64,000 nucleotides of DNA, taken from NCBI RefSeq assembly GCF_001895265.1, contig NZ_CP016796.1, positions 496,001 to 560,000 of the forward strand. Reading direction: 5' to 3'. A program made the translations under genes and the position numbers. The stretch comes from Francisella uliginis. GTDB taxonomy: Bacteria > Pseudomonadota > Gammaproteobacteria > Francisellales > Francisellaceae. Positions 10,635 through 18,442 of this stretch are shown here, in pieces. A model generated the notes under the pieces. That model was not told the origin of the DNA. It did not search any database and saw only the letters and a list, made by a program, of their open reading frames with translations. Every line of letters begins with the position of its first letter. Within the stretch, counting starts at the first letter, position 1.

Positions 10635-11219
10635 ATGACATTAATATTAGTATTAGTTTTAATTTTAGTGGTATTGATTATAATCGACTTATACCGCAAA
10701 AGTCTTCGTATTAAGCAAAAAGAGATTCTTGAAGGAACTCAGCAGAAAGATAGTGAGCAACTTCTTGAGCAGGCAAAAAACTCATCAGGATATGCGTATG
10801 TTGAGGATGTTCAACGTGAATATCCATTATTAAGAGAAGGGTTTTTGCTATTCTATTTTGAAGGGATTGAAAAAATTGATGTAAAAGATTTAGCGACATT
10901 CTTAAAGTATTATGGAGTCAAATATACGGATGAAAAAGTTTTTCAGAAGCTTAATTATAATGATGTGATATTTAGTATTTTACCTGATAATGAAGAACAA
11001 GTATTTGCTGATGCAAAAGAAGGTCAGGTAGAAGGTATTATAGCTGTAATGAACTATAGAAAATTAGCTGGAATGGAATATGACGTTAAAACTTGCTATG
11101 AGTTGATGATGGATATTCTAGAGGCTATGGGTAAATCGTTTCACGGTACTTTAATGAATGAGCATAAGATTAGGCTTACAAATAAGGACAAACAAAATTA
11201 TTTAGAAGCTATATTATAA
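10635..11219 (+). CDS. zipA: ZipA-like cell division protein
   Basis: The 194-residue protein has one N-terminal membrane helix (TLILVLVLILVVLIIIDLYRK) with a basic cytoplasmic flank, a short Gln/Glu-rich linker, and a C-terminal domain of about 130 residues. That domain follows the ZipA FtsZ-binding pattern: a strand (REGFLLFYFEGI), FLKYYGVKYTDEKVFQKL, VIFSILPDN, EGIIAVMNYRKLAGMEYDVKTCYELMMDILEAMGKSFHGTL, and a final TNKDKQNYLEAIL helix. ZipA tethers FtsZ to the membrane at the division ring. The linker is far shorter than the Pro/Gln-rich linker of E. coli. The DNA ligase gene that often follows zipA is not here; a convergent LysR gene ends one base away. Identification is from fold pattern, so moderate confidence. 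Confidence 0.72.
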   Translation: MTLILVLVLILVVLIIIDLYRKSLRIKQKEILEGTQQKDSEQLLEQAKNSSGYAYVEDVQREYPLLREGFLLFYFEGIEKIDVKDLATFLKYYGVKYTDEKVFQKLNYNDVIFSILPDNEEQVFADAKEGQVEGIIAVMNYRKLAGMEYDVKTCYELMMDILEAMGKSFHGTLMNEHKIRLTNKDKQNYLEAIL

Positions 11220-11220
11220 T

Positions 11221-12117
11221 CTAAAGATAAAAATCTAAAAAAGCCCTTATTTTAGGGATTTCATATCCATAGTTTTGGTAAAAAGTAAATATTTCGTACT
11301 CTTTGAATTTTATCTCTGGCAAAAGCTGGATTAAAGAGCCTTCTTTAAGGTCTTTTTCTACTAGCCTATCTCCAGTTAAGAAAAGTCCAATACCTCTCTT
11401 ACATGCCTCGTTAAGAGCATTAAAATCATCAATGAATAATATTGGGGTGGAGCAAGGGATATAATCACCATTTTGTAAAGGTAGTTTTGTAGCGGGCTTT
11501 CTTAGACTATGAGAAATAAAGGGGTAAGATAACAGATCATCTATTGATTGAGGTACTCCATACTTTTTAATTAATTCAGGTGATCCACATAGTATATTTG
11601 TTATTGGCTGCATTCTTTTATATTTAAAGGAATCTGTAGTAGGAGGAATCTGTGGAAATCCAACCATTATATCAATATCTTTTCGTGCTAAATCTGAATC
11701 ATGCTCAGAGAATATTAATTCACATTGGATTGATGGATATTCTCTTATAAAATCATTCAAACGTTCTAGAATAAATTCTCTAGCGAGTATTTTTGAGACA
11801 AGTATAGTTAATTTACCTTGAGGGATGCTTTGTTGAGATTCTATAAACTCTTCTAGATTAATAGTTTCTTGGATTAGTTTTTTACACTTATCTAACATTA
11901 TTATTCCAAAGGGAGTTAACTCTACACTTCGAGTATTTCGGTGAAATAATTTTTCAGATAAGTAATTTTCCAGAGCTATTATTTGTTTACTTACGGCTGT
12001 TGGGGATATGCATAAATCATCGGCAGCATTTTTATAGTTTAAATGTTCGGCAACTTTTATGAAATATTTAATCTGTAAATAATTAAGCATCTTAGTAACA
12101 AAGGGTTTATAGGGCAT
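11221..12117 (-). CDS. LysR-family transcriptional regulator
   Basis: The N-terminal winged helix-turn-helix (MLNYLQIKYFIKVAEHLNYKNAADDLCISPTAVSKQI region) and a periplasmic-binding-like effector domain (about residues 95-298, including KGIGLFL-type SFKRGIGLFL) are the standard LysR layout. The frame starts at GTG-less ATG 12117; an inner ATG at 12090 begins directly at the conserved helix and is equally likely, since neither has a strong ribosome site. The gene is divergent from the VOC-fold gene at 12227 across about 110 bases that hold an AACTAT-N6-ATAGTT dyad, the geometry LysR proteins bind. Its effector is unknown; control of the neighbour is inferred from arrangement. It ends one base from the zipA-like gene on the other strand. 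Confidence 0.9.
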   Translation of the reverse strand: MPYKPFVTKMLNYLQIKYFIKVAEHLNYKNAADDLCISPTAVSKQIIALENYLSEKLFHRNTRSVELTPFGIIMLDKCKKLIQETINLEEFIESQQSIPQGKLTILVSKILAREFILERLNDFIREYPSIQCELIFSEHDSDLARKDIDIMVGFPQIPPTTDSFKYKRMQPITNILCGSPELIKKYGVPQSIDDLLSYPFISHSLRKPATKLPLQNGDYIPCSTPILFIDDFNALNEACKRGIGLFLTGDRLVEKDLKEGSLIQLLPEIKFKEYEIFTFYQNYGYEIPKIRAFLDFYL

Positions 12118-12129
12118 TACTTTATTATA

Positions 12130-12147
12130 AACTATAAGTTCATAGTT
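12130..12147. promoter_or_regulatory. Candidate LysR operator dyad
   Basis: A perfect inverted repeat AACTAT-N6-ATAGTT lies between the divergent LysR and VOC-fold genes. It contains the T-N11-A type spacing typical of LysR binding sites and sits just upstream of the regulator start, where autoregulation would act. No binding evidence is available from sequence alone. Confidence 0.4.
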
Positions 12148-12226
12148 ATTGAAATAGTTTCAGTTAAAATCTAGAATAAAAGTATTATAATTATTAATAA
12201 AGTATAATAAAGGTGTTTTTAGTAAA

Positions 12227-12610
12227 ATGAAATATGAATATCATCATGTAGGAATTCCTGTTACAGAACCTCTCCAAGGAGAACGTTATAGTTCTGTTAT
12301 GGATATGTATACCTCTGGGGGCGAGCTACCAGGTAGGATACAGTATCATCGATTTGGACCTAACTGTCCTCTAGATAAGTTAATTCAGACTGTACCTCAT
12401 ATAGCATATAAGGTGGAAGATTTAGAAGAGGTGATTAAAGGTAAAAACATTCTTTTAGGACCTTACTTTCCTATAGAGCGATTTAAAGTCGCAATAGTTG
12501 AGGAAAATGGTGCTGTAATCGAGTTTATAGAAACTGATTTAACAGAAGAAGAAATTTGGGATGAAAATAAGCATAAAGGCTCAAATATTTATCCCGATAA
12601 AGAGAAATAG
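12227..12610 (+). CDS. VOC-superfamily (glyoxalase-like) protein
   Basis: This 127-residue protein begins EYHHVGIPV, the classic first strand of the vicinal oxygen chelate fold with a likely metal-binding His (residue 6 or 7), and later shows VPHIAYKVEDLEEVIKGKNILLGPY and VAIVEENGAVIEFIE, where His and the final Glu would complete a metal site. The fold serves glyoxalases, dioxygenases and antibiotic-binding proteins; the substrate here cannot be named. The acidic tail (TDLTEEEIWDENKHKGSNIYPDKEK) lies beyond the fold. It is a single gene, divergent from the LysR regulator, which suggests induction by a small molecule that the protein may process. Followed by the tRNA on the opposite strand. 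Confidence 0.75.
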   Translation: MKYEYHHVGIPVTEPLQGERYSSVMDMYTSGGELPGRIQYHRFGPNCPLDKLIQTVPHIAYKVEDLEEVIKGKNILLGPYFPIERFKVAIVEENGAVIEFIETDLTEEEIWDENKHKGSNIYPDKEK

Positions 12611-12654
12611 ATAATTTTTTTATAAGGAAATAACTTGGATCTATTAGAATGTAA

Positions 12655-12731
12655 TGGTGGGCCCAGTAGGACTCGAACCTACGACCTACGGATTATGAGT
12701 CCGGCGCTCTAACCAACTGAGCTATAGGCCC
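12655..12731 (-). tRNA. tRNA, CAT anticodon, probably tRNA-Ile2 (lysidine-modified)
   Basis: Reading the minus strand gives a complete 77-base cloverleaf with encoded CCA: acceptor GGGCCTA pairing TGGGCCC (one G-U), D-stem GCTC/GAGC, anticodon loop CTCATAA, T-arm GTAGG-TTCGAGT-CCTAC, discriminator A73. CAT fits elongator Met or the Ile2 species whose C34 becomes lysidine by TilS. The acceptor pairs C4-G69 and C5-G68 are the known TilS determinants, and G3-C70 differs from E. coli tRNA-Met, so I favour Ile2. The lowest anticodon-stem pair (27-43) looks like a C-U mismatch. It lies downstream of ppk2 on the same strand. Confidence 0.93.
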
Positions 12732-12799
12732 AAAACATAAGCAAGATTATATTTAAAATAATGCTGTTAGTCAATATATATTTTTAAAATTATAGCCTT

Positions 12800-13609
12800 T
12801 TATTTATATATTTTTGAAGATGTACCAACAATTAGTGGATCTGGAGAAATAGCAACTTCAGAATCTTTATTATCATAGTCAACAATGCTTAAAATGTGTC
12901 TTATGGCATTTAATCGTGCTCTTTTCTTATCATCTGATTTGACGATTACCCAAGGAGCATATGGTTTATCAGTATAAATAAACATTCTTTCTTTAGCTTC
13001 AGTATAATCATCCCATTTATCAAGAGATGCTTTATCAATAGGGCTAAGTTTCCATTGCTTTAGAGGATGCGATTCTCTAGCGGTAAATCTATTTTTCTGT
13101 TCTTGCTGGCTTACTGAGAACCAAAACTTGATTATCATAGTGCCACTATCAACTAACATTTTTTCAAGCTGTGGAGCCTGCTCTAGAAATGAGAAATATT
13201 CTCTTTCAGTACAGAATCCCATAACTCTTTCTACACCAGCTCTATTATACCAAGATCTATCGAAGAGAACTATCTCTCCTCCAGATGGTAAATGTTCAAT
13301 ATATCGTTGAAAATACCATTGATTTCTTTCTCTTTCAGAAGGCTTCTCAAGTGCAATAACTTTAGCTCCACGAGGATTAAGGTGTTCCATCATACGCTTG
13401 ATAGTTCCACCTTTACCAGCAGCATCTCGGCCTTCAAAAATTATTAATACCTTTTTGTTGTTTTCTTTTACCCATCGTTGGAATTTTAATAACTCGATTT
13501 GTAAGTGATGTTTTTGTTTCTCATAAACTTTACGAGGTATTTTGTGTTTATATGGGAAAATATTTTCAACAAAAAGTTTTTGGCGTTCTTCTTGACTTAG
13601 AACTTTCAT
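12800..13609 (-). CDS. ppk2: Polyphosphate kinase 2
   Basis: PPK2 transfers phosphate between polyphosphate and nucleoside diphosphates. The 269-residue protein is a single-domain enzyme with Walker A GRDAAGKGG (about residues 60-68), Walker B and lid VLFDRSWYNRAGVE (Asp117), and conserved HLNPRG, LEKPSERERNQWYFQRY and DKWDDYTEAKERM blocks. I set the start at ATG 13609 (MKVLSQEERQ); an in-frame GTG nine bases earlier falls inside a palindrome and is less likely. The Francisella PPK2 has been studied structurally and is linked to polyphosphate levels and intracellular growth. A perfect 7-bp inverted repeat directly in front of the start overlaps the expected ribosome site and suggests local regulation. 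Confidence 0.95.
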   Translation of the reverse strand: MKVLSQEERQKLFVENIFPYKHKIPRKVYEKQKHHLQIELLKFQRWVKENNKKVLIIFEGRDAAGKGGTIKRMMEHLNPRGAKVIALEKPSERERNQWYFQRYIEHLPSGGEIVLFDRSWYNRAGVERVMGFCTEREYFSFLEQAPQLEKMLVDSGTMIIKFWFSVSQQEQKNRFTARESHPLKQWKLSPIDKASLDKWDDYTEAKERMFIYTDKPYAPWVIVKSDDKKRARLNAIRHILSIVDYDNKDSEVAISPDPLIVGTSSKIYK

Positions 13610-13617
13610 AAACAACA

Positions 13618-13636
13618 CTCAAATAATTGATTTGAG
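13618..13636. repeat. Palindrome in the ppk2 leader
   Basis: CTCAAAT-N5-ATTTGAG is a perfect 7-bp inverted repeat whose near edge is 8 bases before the chosen ppk2 start. A TAATAT-like -10 box lies just outside it on the minus strand. It has no trailing T run, so an operator or a translational hairpin is more likely than a terminator. Confidence 0.5.
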
Positions 13637-13672
13637 TAATATATTAGCATATAGAGATAGTAAATAGATAGA

Positions 13673-14431
13673 TTAATTTTTTACGGGTTTTATGTTTAGT
13701 TTGAAGCTAAATAGTATATAAAAAATTGTGAATAAAACTATTATAGCGATAAATAGTGATGGAGTTCTCATTGGGTAGATAAGAACTGCTAAAAATGTTG
13801 ATGCTGAAGCTAACATGGTAAATATAAAAGTAAATAATTTTACTGCTTTGCTATCACTGATATTTTCTGTTCTTGAAAGGTAAATATATTTTATAGGTAT
13901 AAAAGAGAATATTGTTAATACAATTATTATGATTTCATTAATCAATTGCGAAGATTGAAAACACAGCATAAACATTACTATCACATTCCAATAACTTGGG
14001 AAACCAACAAAGAAGTTATTGTTGGTTTTAGCATTGGGCTGGCAGAATTGGTATGATGATGAAATTGTTATCATTACTACTACAGGGATTAACCATTCCT
14101 GGCTTACAACTCCTGAAACATATATCCAAATACAAGGTACAATAGAGTAAGTTGTAAAGTCGATGATGTTATCTAAAAGAGCTCCATCTAATGGAGCTAA
14201 ATTTTTAATATCTACTAGTCGGGCTAAAGTTCCATCTATTGAGTCAATAAATATAGCCATTATTATACTAAACATAGAAAGTTTAATATAATAGTGGTGT
14301 AGGTTTATCTGACCAGTTACATTTGCTTGAGCTGCTTCAATTGAAAAAATAATAGCTAATATACCAAATACAGCTCCTAAAGATGTGAAAAGGTGTACTA
14401 ACCAAGCATATATTTTCTGTATTATTTGCAT
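13673..14431 (-). CDS. pcs: Phosphatidylcholine synthase (CDP-alcohol phosphatidyltransferase)
   Basis: The 252-residue membrane protein has about eight hydrophobic helices and the CDP-alcohol phosphotransferase signature in FIDSIDGTLARLVDIKN followed by LDGALLDNIIDFTTY. The longer spacing between AR and G and the DNIIDFTTY ending are typical of phosphatidylcholine synthase, which joins CDP-diacylglycerol and choline directly. It therefore depends on imported choline, unlike the PmtA methylation route. Francisella membranes are reported to contain phosphatidylcholine. The gene lies about 60 bases upstream of ppk2 on the same strand and 50 bases after ispA, so it may be cotranscribed with either. 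Assignment to Pcs rather than another member of the superfamily is from motif spacing. Confidence 0.82.
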   Translation of the reverse strand: MQIIQKIYAWLVHLFTSLGAVFGILAIIFSIEAAQANVTGQINLHHYYIKLSMFSIIMAIFIDSIDGTLARLVDIKNLAPLDGALLDNIIDFTTYSIVPCIWIYVSGVVSQEWLIPVVVMITISSSYQFCQPNAKTNNNFFVGFPSYWNVIVMFMLCFQSSQLINEIIIIVLTIFSFIPIKYIYLSRTENISDSKAVKLFTFIFTMLASASTFLAVLIYPMRTPSLFIAIIVLFTIFYILFSFKLNIKPVKN

Positions 14432-14481
14432 TGTTAAATTGACTTATTATGAATAAATTTACGAAATTGTAGCAAAAATAA

Positions 14482-15363
14482 TTAATAGTTTCTATTAATA
14501 ACTAAATTAATAAGTTCTTTAAGCTTTACTAAATTTAGATTTTTTTCTTCAAATTGCTCGAGAATAGCATCGATTTGGTTTCTCTTATTATTAAGGTATT
14601 CATTAGCTTGAGATAAACCCATTAAAGAAACATATGTTGATTTATTTGCGGCTAAATCTTTAGCGCTAGTCTTACCTAACTCTTGTGATGTTTTTGTGAC
14701 ATCCAAAATGTCATCTTTAATTTGAAAACATAAACCAATTAATTCTGAAAGCTTAATTAAGGAAGCTTTTATATCACAACAGTGATGATCTAAAGTTAAA
14801 TAGGGAAGTAGTATACTAGCTGTAAACATTTTTGCGGTTTTATTGATATGAACGGTTTCTAAAGCATTTAATTTAAGCTTTTTATTTTCTCCTTCGATAT
14901 CAAGTTGTTGACCTGCGACCATTCCAGCTGAGCCACTACATCTACTGAAGATTTTATTAATGTTTCTAAGTTGAGCAATATTTTTTACTTCAATATCTTG
15001 TATCACTTCAAAAGCTAACGCTTGAAGTGCATCGCCAGCTAAAATTGCAGTGGCTTCATCAAACTTTATGTGACAGGTTAGTTTACCTCTACGTAGATCA
15101 TCATTATCCATAGCTGGTAAATCATCATGAATTAATGAGTATGTATGGATAGCTTCTATTGCAAATGCAATCTTGTGACAATTATTAATATTTAGATTAA
15201 ATATTTCACCTATACAGTAAACAAACTGCGCTCTTACTCTTTTTCCGCCGCTAAAAAAACTATATTTCATAGCTTCTAATAAAGTATCAGAAGGGCAAGC
15301 AATATTGTTAAAGACATCTTCAGCAAAATTATTAAAGTCTATTAAAGTATTTTTAGTTTTCAT
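14482..15363 (-). CDS. ispA: Farnesyl diphosphate synthase (short-chain polyprenyl synthase)
   Basis: IspA condenses IPP with DMAPP and GPP to make farnesyl diphosphate for undecaprenyl and quinone side chains. Both Asp-rich motifs are present: the first at residues 80-89, HDDLPAMDNDDLRRGK, with the two-residue insertion typical of bacterial type FPP synthases, and the second, QIKDDILD, near residue 215. Other landmarks are FFSGGKRVRAQFVY and GKTSAKDLAANKSTYVSLMG. At 293 residues it is normal length. Its start overlaps the waaA stop by four bases (ATG within the last codons), so the two are translationally coupled, an unusual pairing of isoprenoid and LPS core genes. It uses the product of the pathway begun by dxr. 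Confidence 0.95.
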   Translation of the reverse strand: MKTKNTLIDFNNFAEDVFNNIACPSDTLLEAMKYSFFSGGKRVRAQFVYCIGEIFNLNINNCHKIAFAIEAIHTYSLIHDDLPAMDNDDLRRGKLTCHIKFDEATAILAGDALQALAFEVIQDIEVKNIAQLRNINKIFSRCSGSAGMVAGQQLDIEGENKKLKLNALETVHINKTAKMFTASILLPYLTLDHHCCDIKASLIKLSELIGLCFQIKDDILDVTKTSQELGKTSAKDLAANKSTYVSLMGLSQANEYLNNKRNQIDAILEQFEEKNLNLVKLKELINLVINRNY

Positions 15364-16655
15364 AAAAACTTTATGATATTGTTGTATTGTTTTTCTAGAA
15401 CATCACTGTGTTCTCTAAAAGTTTTAAGTGATCCAGTCGACATTTTATCAGATAGACTTTTATCGCCTAGAATTTGTATTATATTCTCAGCTAATTCATT
15501 GTGGTTAGCTACTTTTACTAATGCTTCATTTTCAGTTAATTCTTTAGATATCTTACTGAAGTTAAATAAACTTGTACCGCTAATAATAGGCTTTGCTAAT
15601 GCTGCTGGCTCAAGAAGGTTATGACCACCATTATCTATTAGGCTGCCTCCAACAAAAGCTATATCTGAGATATAATATAAGTCTAGAAGTTCGCCCATTG
15701 TGTCACCAAGGTATACTTGTGTATGGCTAAAGATTTCATTTTTAAATAAACTTCTTTTTTGAAGAGAAAAACATTCATCATTAATAAGTCTTTCTATTCT
15801 TAAAAATCTTTCTTTATGTCTAGGAACGATTATTAATAAACATTGAGGATAGATTTTTAGAATATCTTTATGTGCTTTGAGGATTTCTTCTTCCTCACCT
15901 TGATGGGTGCTGCCAGCGATCCATATAGGTCTTCCTTCTAGACTTTCTTTTAAGTTTGCCATTTTTTCCTGTAAGTTTTCAGGAGTGATAAGGTTATACT
16001 TTAAATTTCCTGTTAATGAAATTCTATCTTTTGGTATCCCTAATGAATGATATCTTTTTGCATCTTTCTCTGTTTGCGCATTTACATGAGAAATTCTACT
16101 AAATAAAAATTCTCTGGCAAATGGTAATTTTGTATAGTTACGCATAGACCTTTTTGAAAGTCTTGCATTAGTTATTATTACGGGAATATCTTCATTAAAG
16201 CATTTATTTAAAATGTTTGGCCAAATTTCGGTTTCAATTATTATAAATATTTTAGGGTTTAGTTTTGTGAAAAAGCTATTTATAAACGGTAATATATCGT
16301 AAGGGATATAAAGGTGGTGAACATTTTTATAATTTGCATATAAGCGCTCAACGACATCACTTCCTGTGGGAGTAGTAGTCGTTATTACAAAATTATCATT
16401 TGGATAATTCTCAAGCAATTTTTTGACTAAAGGTTCTGCTGAAACTGTTTCACCAACAGAGACAGAGTGTAACCAAATACAATCTTTTAAACGAATCTTT
16501 GTTTGTCCAAACCTTTCAGACCATCTTTTCCTATAATTTGGGTTTTTAAAACTACGACGGAGTTTTTTTAAATATATTATAGGTATGAAAATAGTAAATA
16601 GGCTCGAATATACATGAGATAGAAGAGAATAAAGAAAAGTTTTTAAATGTTTCAC
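15360..16655 (-). CDS. waaA: 3-deoxy-D-manno-octulosonic acid transferase
   Basis: WaaA adds Kdo from CMP-Kdo to lipid IVA, bridging lipid A to core. The 431-residue protein has an N-terminal membrane anchor (FLYSLLSHVYSSLFTIFIPIIYL), then the GT-30 N-terminal domain with catalytic Glu69 in WLHSVSVGETVSAEPLV, and TTTTPTGSDVVERLY, ETEIWPNIL, NARLSKRSMRNYTKL. The C-terminal half carries GNLKYN, AGSTHQGEEEEIL, and FVGGSLIDNGGHNLLEPAALAKPI. It starts at GTG 16655 with a weak ribosome site. It overlaps ispA. Francisella LPS retains a single Kdo after hydrolase trimming, so the number of residues added by this enzyme cannot be read from sequence. Confidence 0.96.
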   Translation of the reverse strand: MKHLKTFLYSLLSHVYSSLFTIFIPIIYLKKLRRSFKNPNYRKRWSERFGQTKIRLKDCIWLHSVSVGETVSAEPLVKKLLENYPNDNFVITTTTPTGSDVVERLYANYKNVHHLYIPYDILPFINSFFTKLNPKIFIIIETEIWPNILNKCFNEDIPVIITNARLSKRSMRNYTKLPFAREFLFSRISHVNAQTEKDAKRYHSLGIPKDRISLTGNLKYNLITPENLQEKMANLKESLEGRPIWIAGSTHQGEEEEILKAHKDILKIYPQCLLIIVPRHKERFLRIERLINDECFSLQKRSLFKNEIFSHTQVYLGDTMGELLDLYYISDIAFVGGSLIDNGGHNLLEPAALAKPIISGTSLFNFSKISKELTENEALVKVANHNELAENIIQILGDKSLSDKMSTGSLKTFREHSDVLEKQYNNIIKFL

Positions 16656-16755
16656 ATTCTAGCCTAATATTTTATTTGATAAACTAATAACCGTTAATAT
16701 GTCAAATTATTGTAACATATAATATATTATTTAGATAATTTGAAATGCTATAAAA

Positions 16756-17337
16756 TTAAGTTAAATCTTTAATGATGTTCTTTAAAGCAATTGCTCTGTG
16801 ACTAATTTTATTTTTATATTCAGGTAAAATCTCAGCTAAGGTTTTTTCAAGTTTGGGTATGAAAAAAACAGGATCATAGCCAAACCCATAATCACCTTTG
16901 GGAGTATTTGAGATTTCTCCATTTAGAAACCCTAGAGCTGTAACTGGAGTTGGATCTAGAGGGTGTCTTACATAAGCTAAGGCACATACGAATCTAGCTT
17001 TTCTGCAAGTAATTTCTTTTAACTTGTCGAGTAACTTTGCGATATTAGCCTTATCATTTCCATGTTCTCCTGAGTATCTAGCAGAATATATCCCTGGTTC
17101 TCCGTTTAAAGAGAAGACCTCTAGTCCAGAGTCATCTGCTATTGCAGGCAGTCCTGTATGTTCAGAACAGTTACGTGCTTTTAAAATAGCATTTTCAATA
17201 AAGCTAAGGCCAGTTTCTTCAGCATCTGGGACATTATATTCAGTTTGGGGGATTATTTTTATATTTTTTTTAGCAAAAATCTCTGTAAACTCTTGTATTT
17301 TGCCTTTATTGCTTGATGCCAAGACTACTTCTTTCAT
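16756..17337 (-). CDS. rdgB: XTP/dITP diphosphatase
   Basis: RdgB hydrolyses non-canonical purine nucleoside triphosphates (dITP, XTP) to monophosphates, protecting DNA from their incorporation. The 193-residue Ham1-family protein shows [13 protein letters not shown] at the N-terminus, [24 protein letters not shown] in the active site with its acidic metal ligands, [11 protein letters not shown], and [14 protein letters not shown] with SHRAIAL near the end. All these are in the usual places, and length is normal. It is divergent from proC over about 100 bases and stands alone on its strand, separated by 100 bases from waaA. Confidence 0.96.
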   Translation of the reverse strand: MKEVVLASSNKGKIQEFTEIFAKKNIKIIPQTEYNVPDAEETGLSFIENAILKARNCSEHTGLPAIADDSGLEVFSLNGEPGIYSARYSGEHGNDKANIAKLLDKLKEITCRKARFVCALAYVRHPLDPTPVTALGFLNGEISNTPKGDYGFGYDPVFFIPKLEKTLAEILPEYKNKISHRAIALKNIIKDLT

Positions 17338-17440
17338 GTTTTTACTATAGGTTAATTTTTTATTTATGTATATGTTAGCAATATTTGTTGTAAATGTTAT
17401 CCTTTAAATGTTTCAAAGAAAGTAAAAAAGTGAGGGTGTT

Positions 17441-18259
17441 ATGAAAATATGTTTTATTGGTGGTGGAAATATGGCATCAGCGATGATAGCCGGTATGGTA
17501 GCTCATGGTTATAATAGCCAAGATATAATCGTTTTTGATAGAAACGAAGAGAAGCTCGAGAGTTTAGTTCAAAAGTATTCTATTAAAACTTCTAATTCTC
17601 TAATAGACACAGTTAAGCAGGCAGATATTCTAATATTGTCGATTAAGCCACAAGGAATGGCTGATTTAATTAAGCAAATTAGAGACTTTGTTACGGATCG
17701 ACAAATGATAGTAACAGTTGCCGCTGGTATAGAAACAAAAGCATATGAAAAACTTTTTGCTAAAGAAGTTTCGTTTGTTAGAAGCATTCCAAATACACCT
17801 AGTAGCTTAGGTTATGGAGCTACAGGAGTATATTTTAATGATAATGTGAATGATACAGCTAAAAAAATGATTATCGATATTATGAAGACTATGGGTGTAG
17901 TAACAGTAGTTGAAGATGAAAAAGAAATTGATGTTATCGCAGCTGTAGCAAGTTCTGGGCCGGCTTATTATTTTCAGTTTATGGAACATATGATTAATGC
18001 AGCTATTAAAAGAGGGCTGGAAAAATCACAAGCAGAGAAGTTAGTTGCACAAACATGTCTAGGTGCGGCACAGATGGCTTTAAATAGTGATCAAGATATA
18101 GCAACTTTAAGAAAAAATGTCACATCAAAAAATGGTATAACATTTGAAGCTTTACAAACATTTGAGAAATTTGATCTTGGAGGTATTGTGGATAAAGCAA
18201 TTCAAGCAAATACAGATAGAGCAAAAGAGTTAACTCAAGAGTTTAGTGACAATTTATAA
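17441..18259 (+). CDS. proC: Pyrroline-5-carboxylate reductase
   Basis: ProC reduces 1-pyrroline-5-carboxylate to proline with NAD(P)H. The Rossmann fold start MKICFIGGGNMASAMIAGM, the SIKPQ segment, RSIPNTPSSLGYGATGVY, and the C-terminal signature VAAVASSGPAYYFQFMEHMINAAIKRGL with LRKNVTSKNGITFEAL define the family. The 272-residue length is normal. A GAGGGTG ribosome site precedes the ATG. A separate proline route, from ornithine by ornithine cyclodeaminase, is encoded at 40691, so the organism may have two ways to proline. proC is followed by about 180 bases before pmrA and seems to be its own unit. Confidence 0.96.
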   Translation: MKICFIGGGNMASAMIAGMVAHGYNSQDIIVFDRNEEKLESLVQKYSIKTSNSLIDTVKQADILILSIKPQGMADLIKQIRDFVTDRQMIVTVAAGIETKAYEKLFAKEVSFVRSIPNTPSSLGYGATGVYFNDNVNDTAKKMIIDIMKTMGVVTVVEDEKEIDVIAAVASSGPAYYFQFMEHMINAAIKRGLEKSQAEKLVAQTCLGAAQMALNSDQDIATLRKNVTSKNGITFEALQTFEKFDLGGIVDKAIQANTDRAKELTQEFSDNL

Positions 18260-18348
18260 TTATTTATTAGTTTATTTTATATTCTAATTATCAATTTTAT
18301 TAAACTTAAATGTAAGTATTTCAATTGTTCTGAACACTAAATAAATAT

Positions 18349-18376
18349 TTGCTTTATTTACCTTGTAGGGTATACT
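18349..18376 (+). promoter_or_regulatory. Candidate promoter of the pmrA-lepB operon
   Basis: TTGCTT (18349-18354) and TATACT (18371-18376) are separated by 16 bases and lie about 65 bases ahead of pmrA. Both elements are four or five of six matches to the sigma-70 consensus. No clear PmrA direct repeat could be picked out nearby by eye. Confidence 0.4.
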
Positions 18377-18442
18377 AATCATGATATGTGTTACTCTAAA
18401 TATGATTGGTTTTTTAATAAAATTTATAAAGGTATATGAACT

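Noticed and set aside
11226-11265. A CCCT/AGGG hairpin near the zipA-LysR junction as a shared terminator
   Set aside because: The stem is only four pairs and lies within the LysR coding end; too weak to list.
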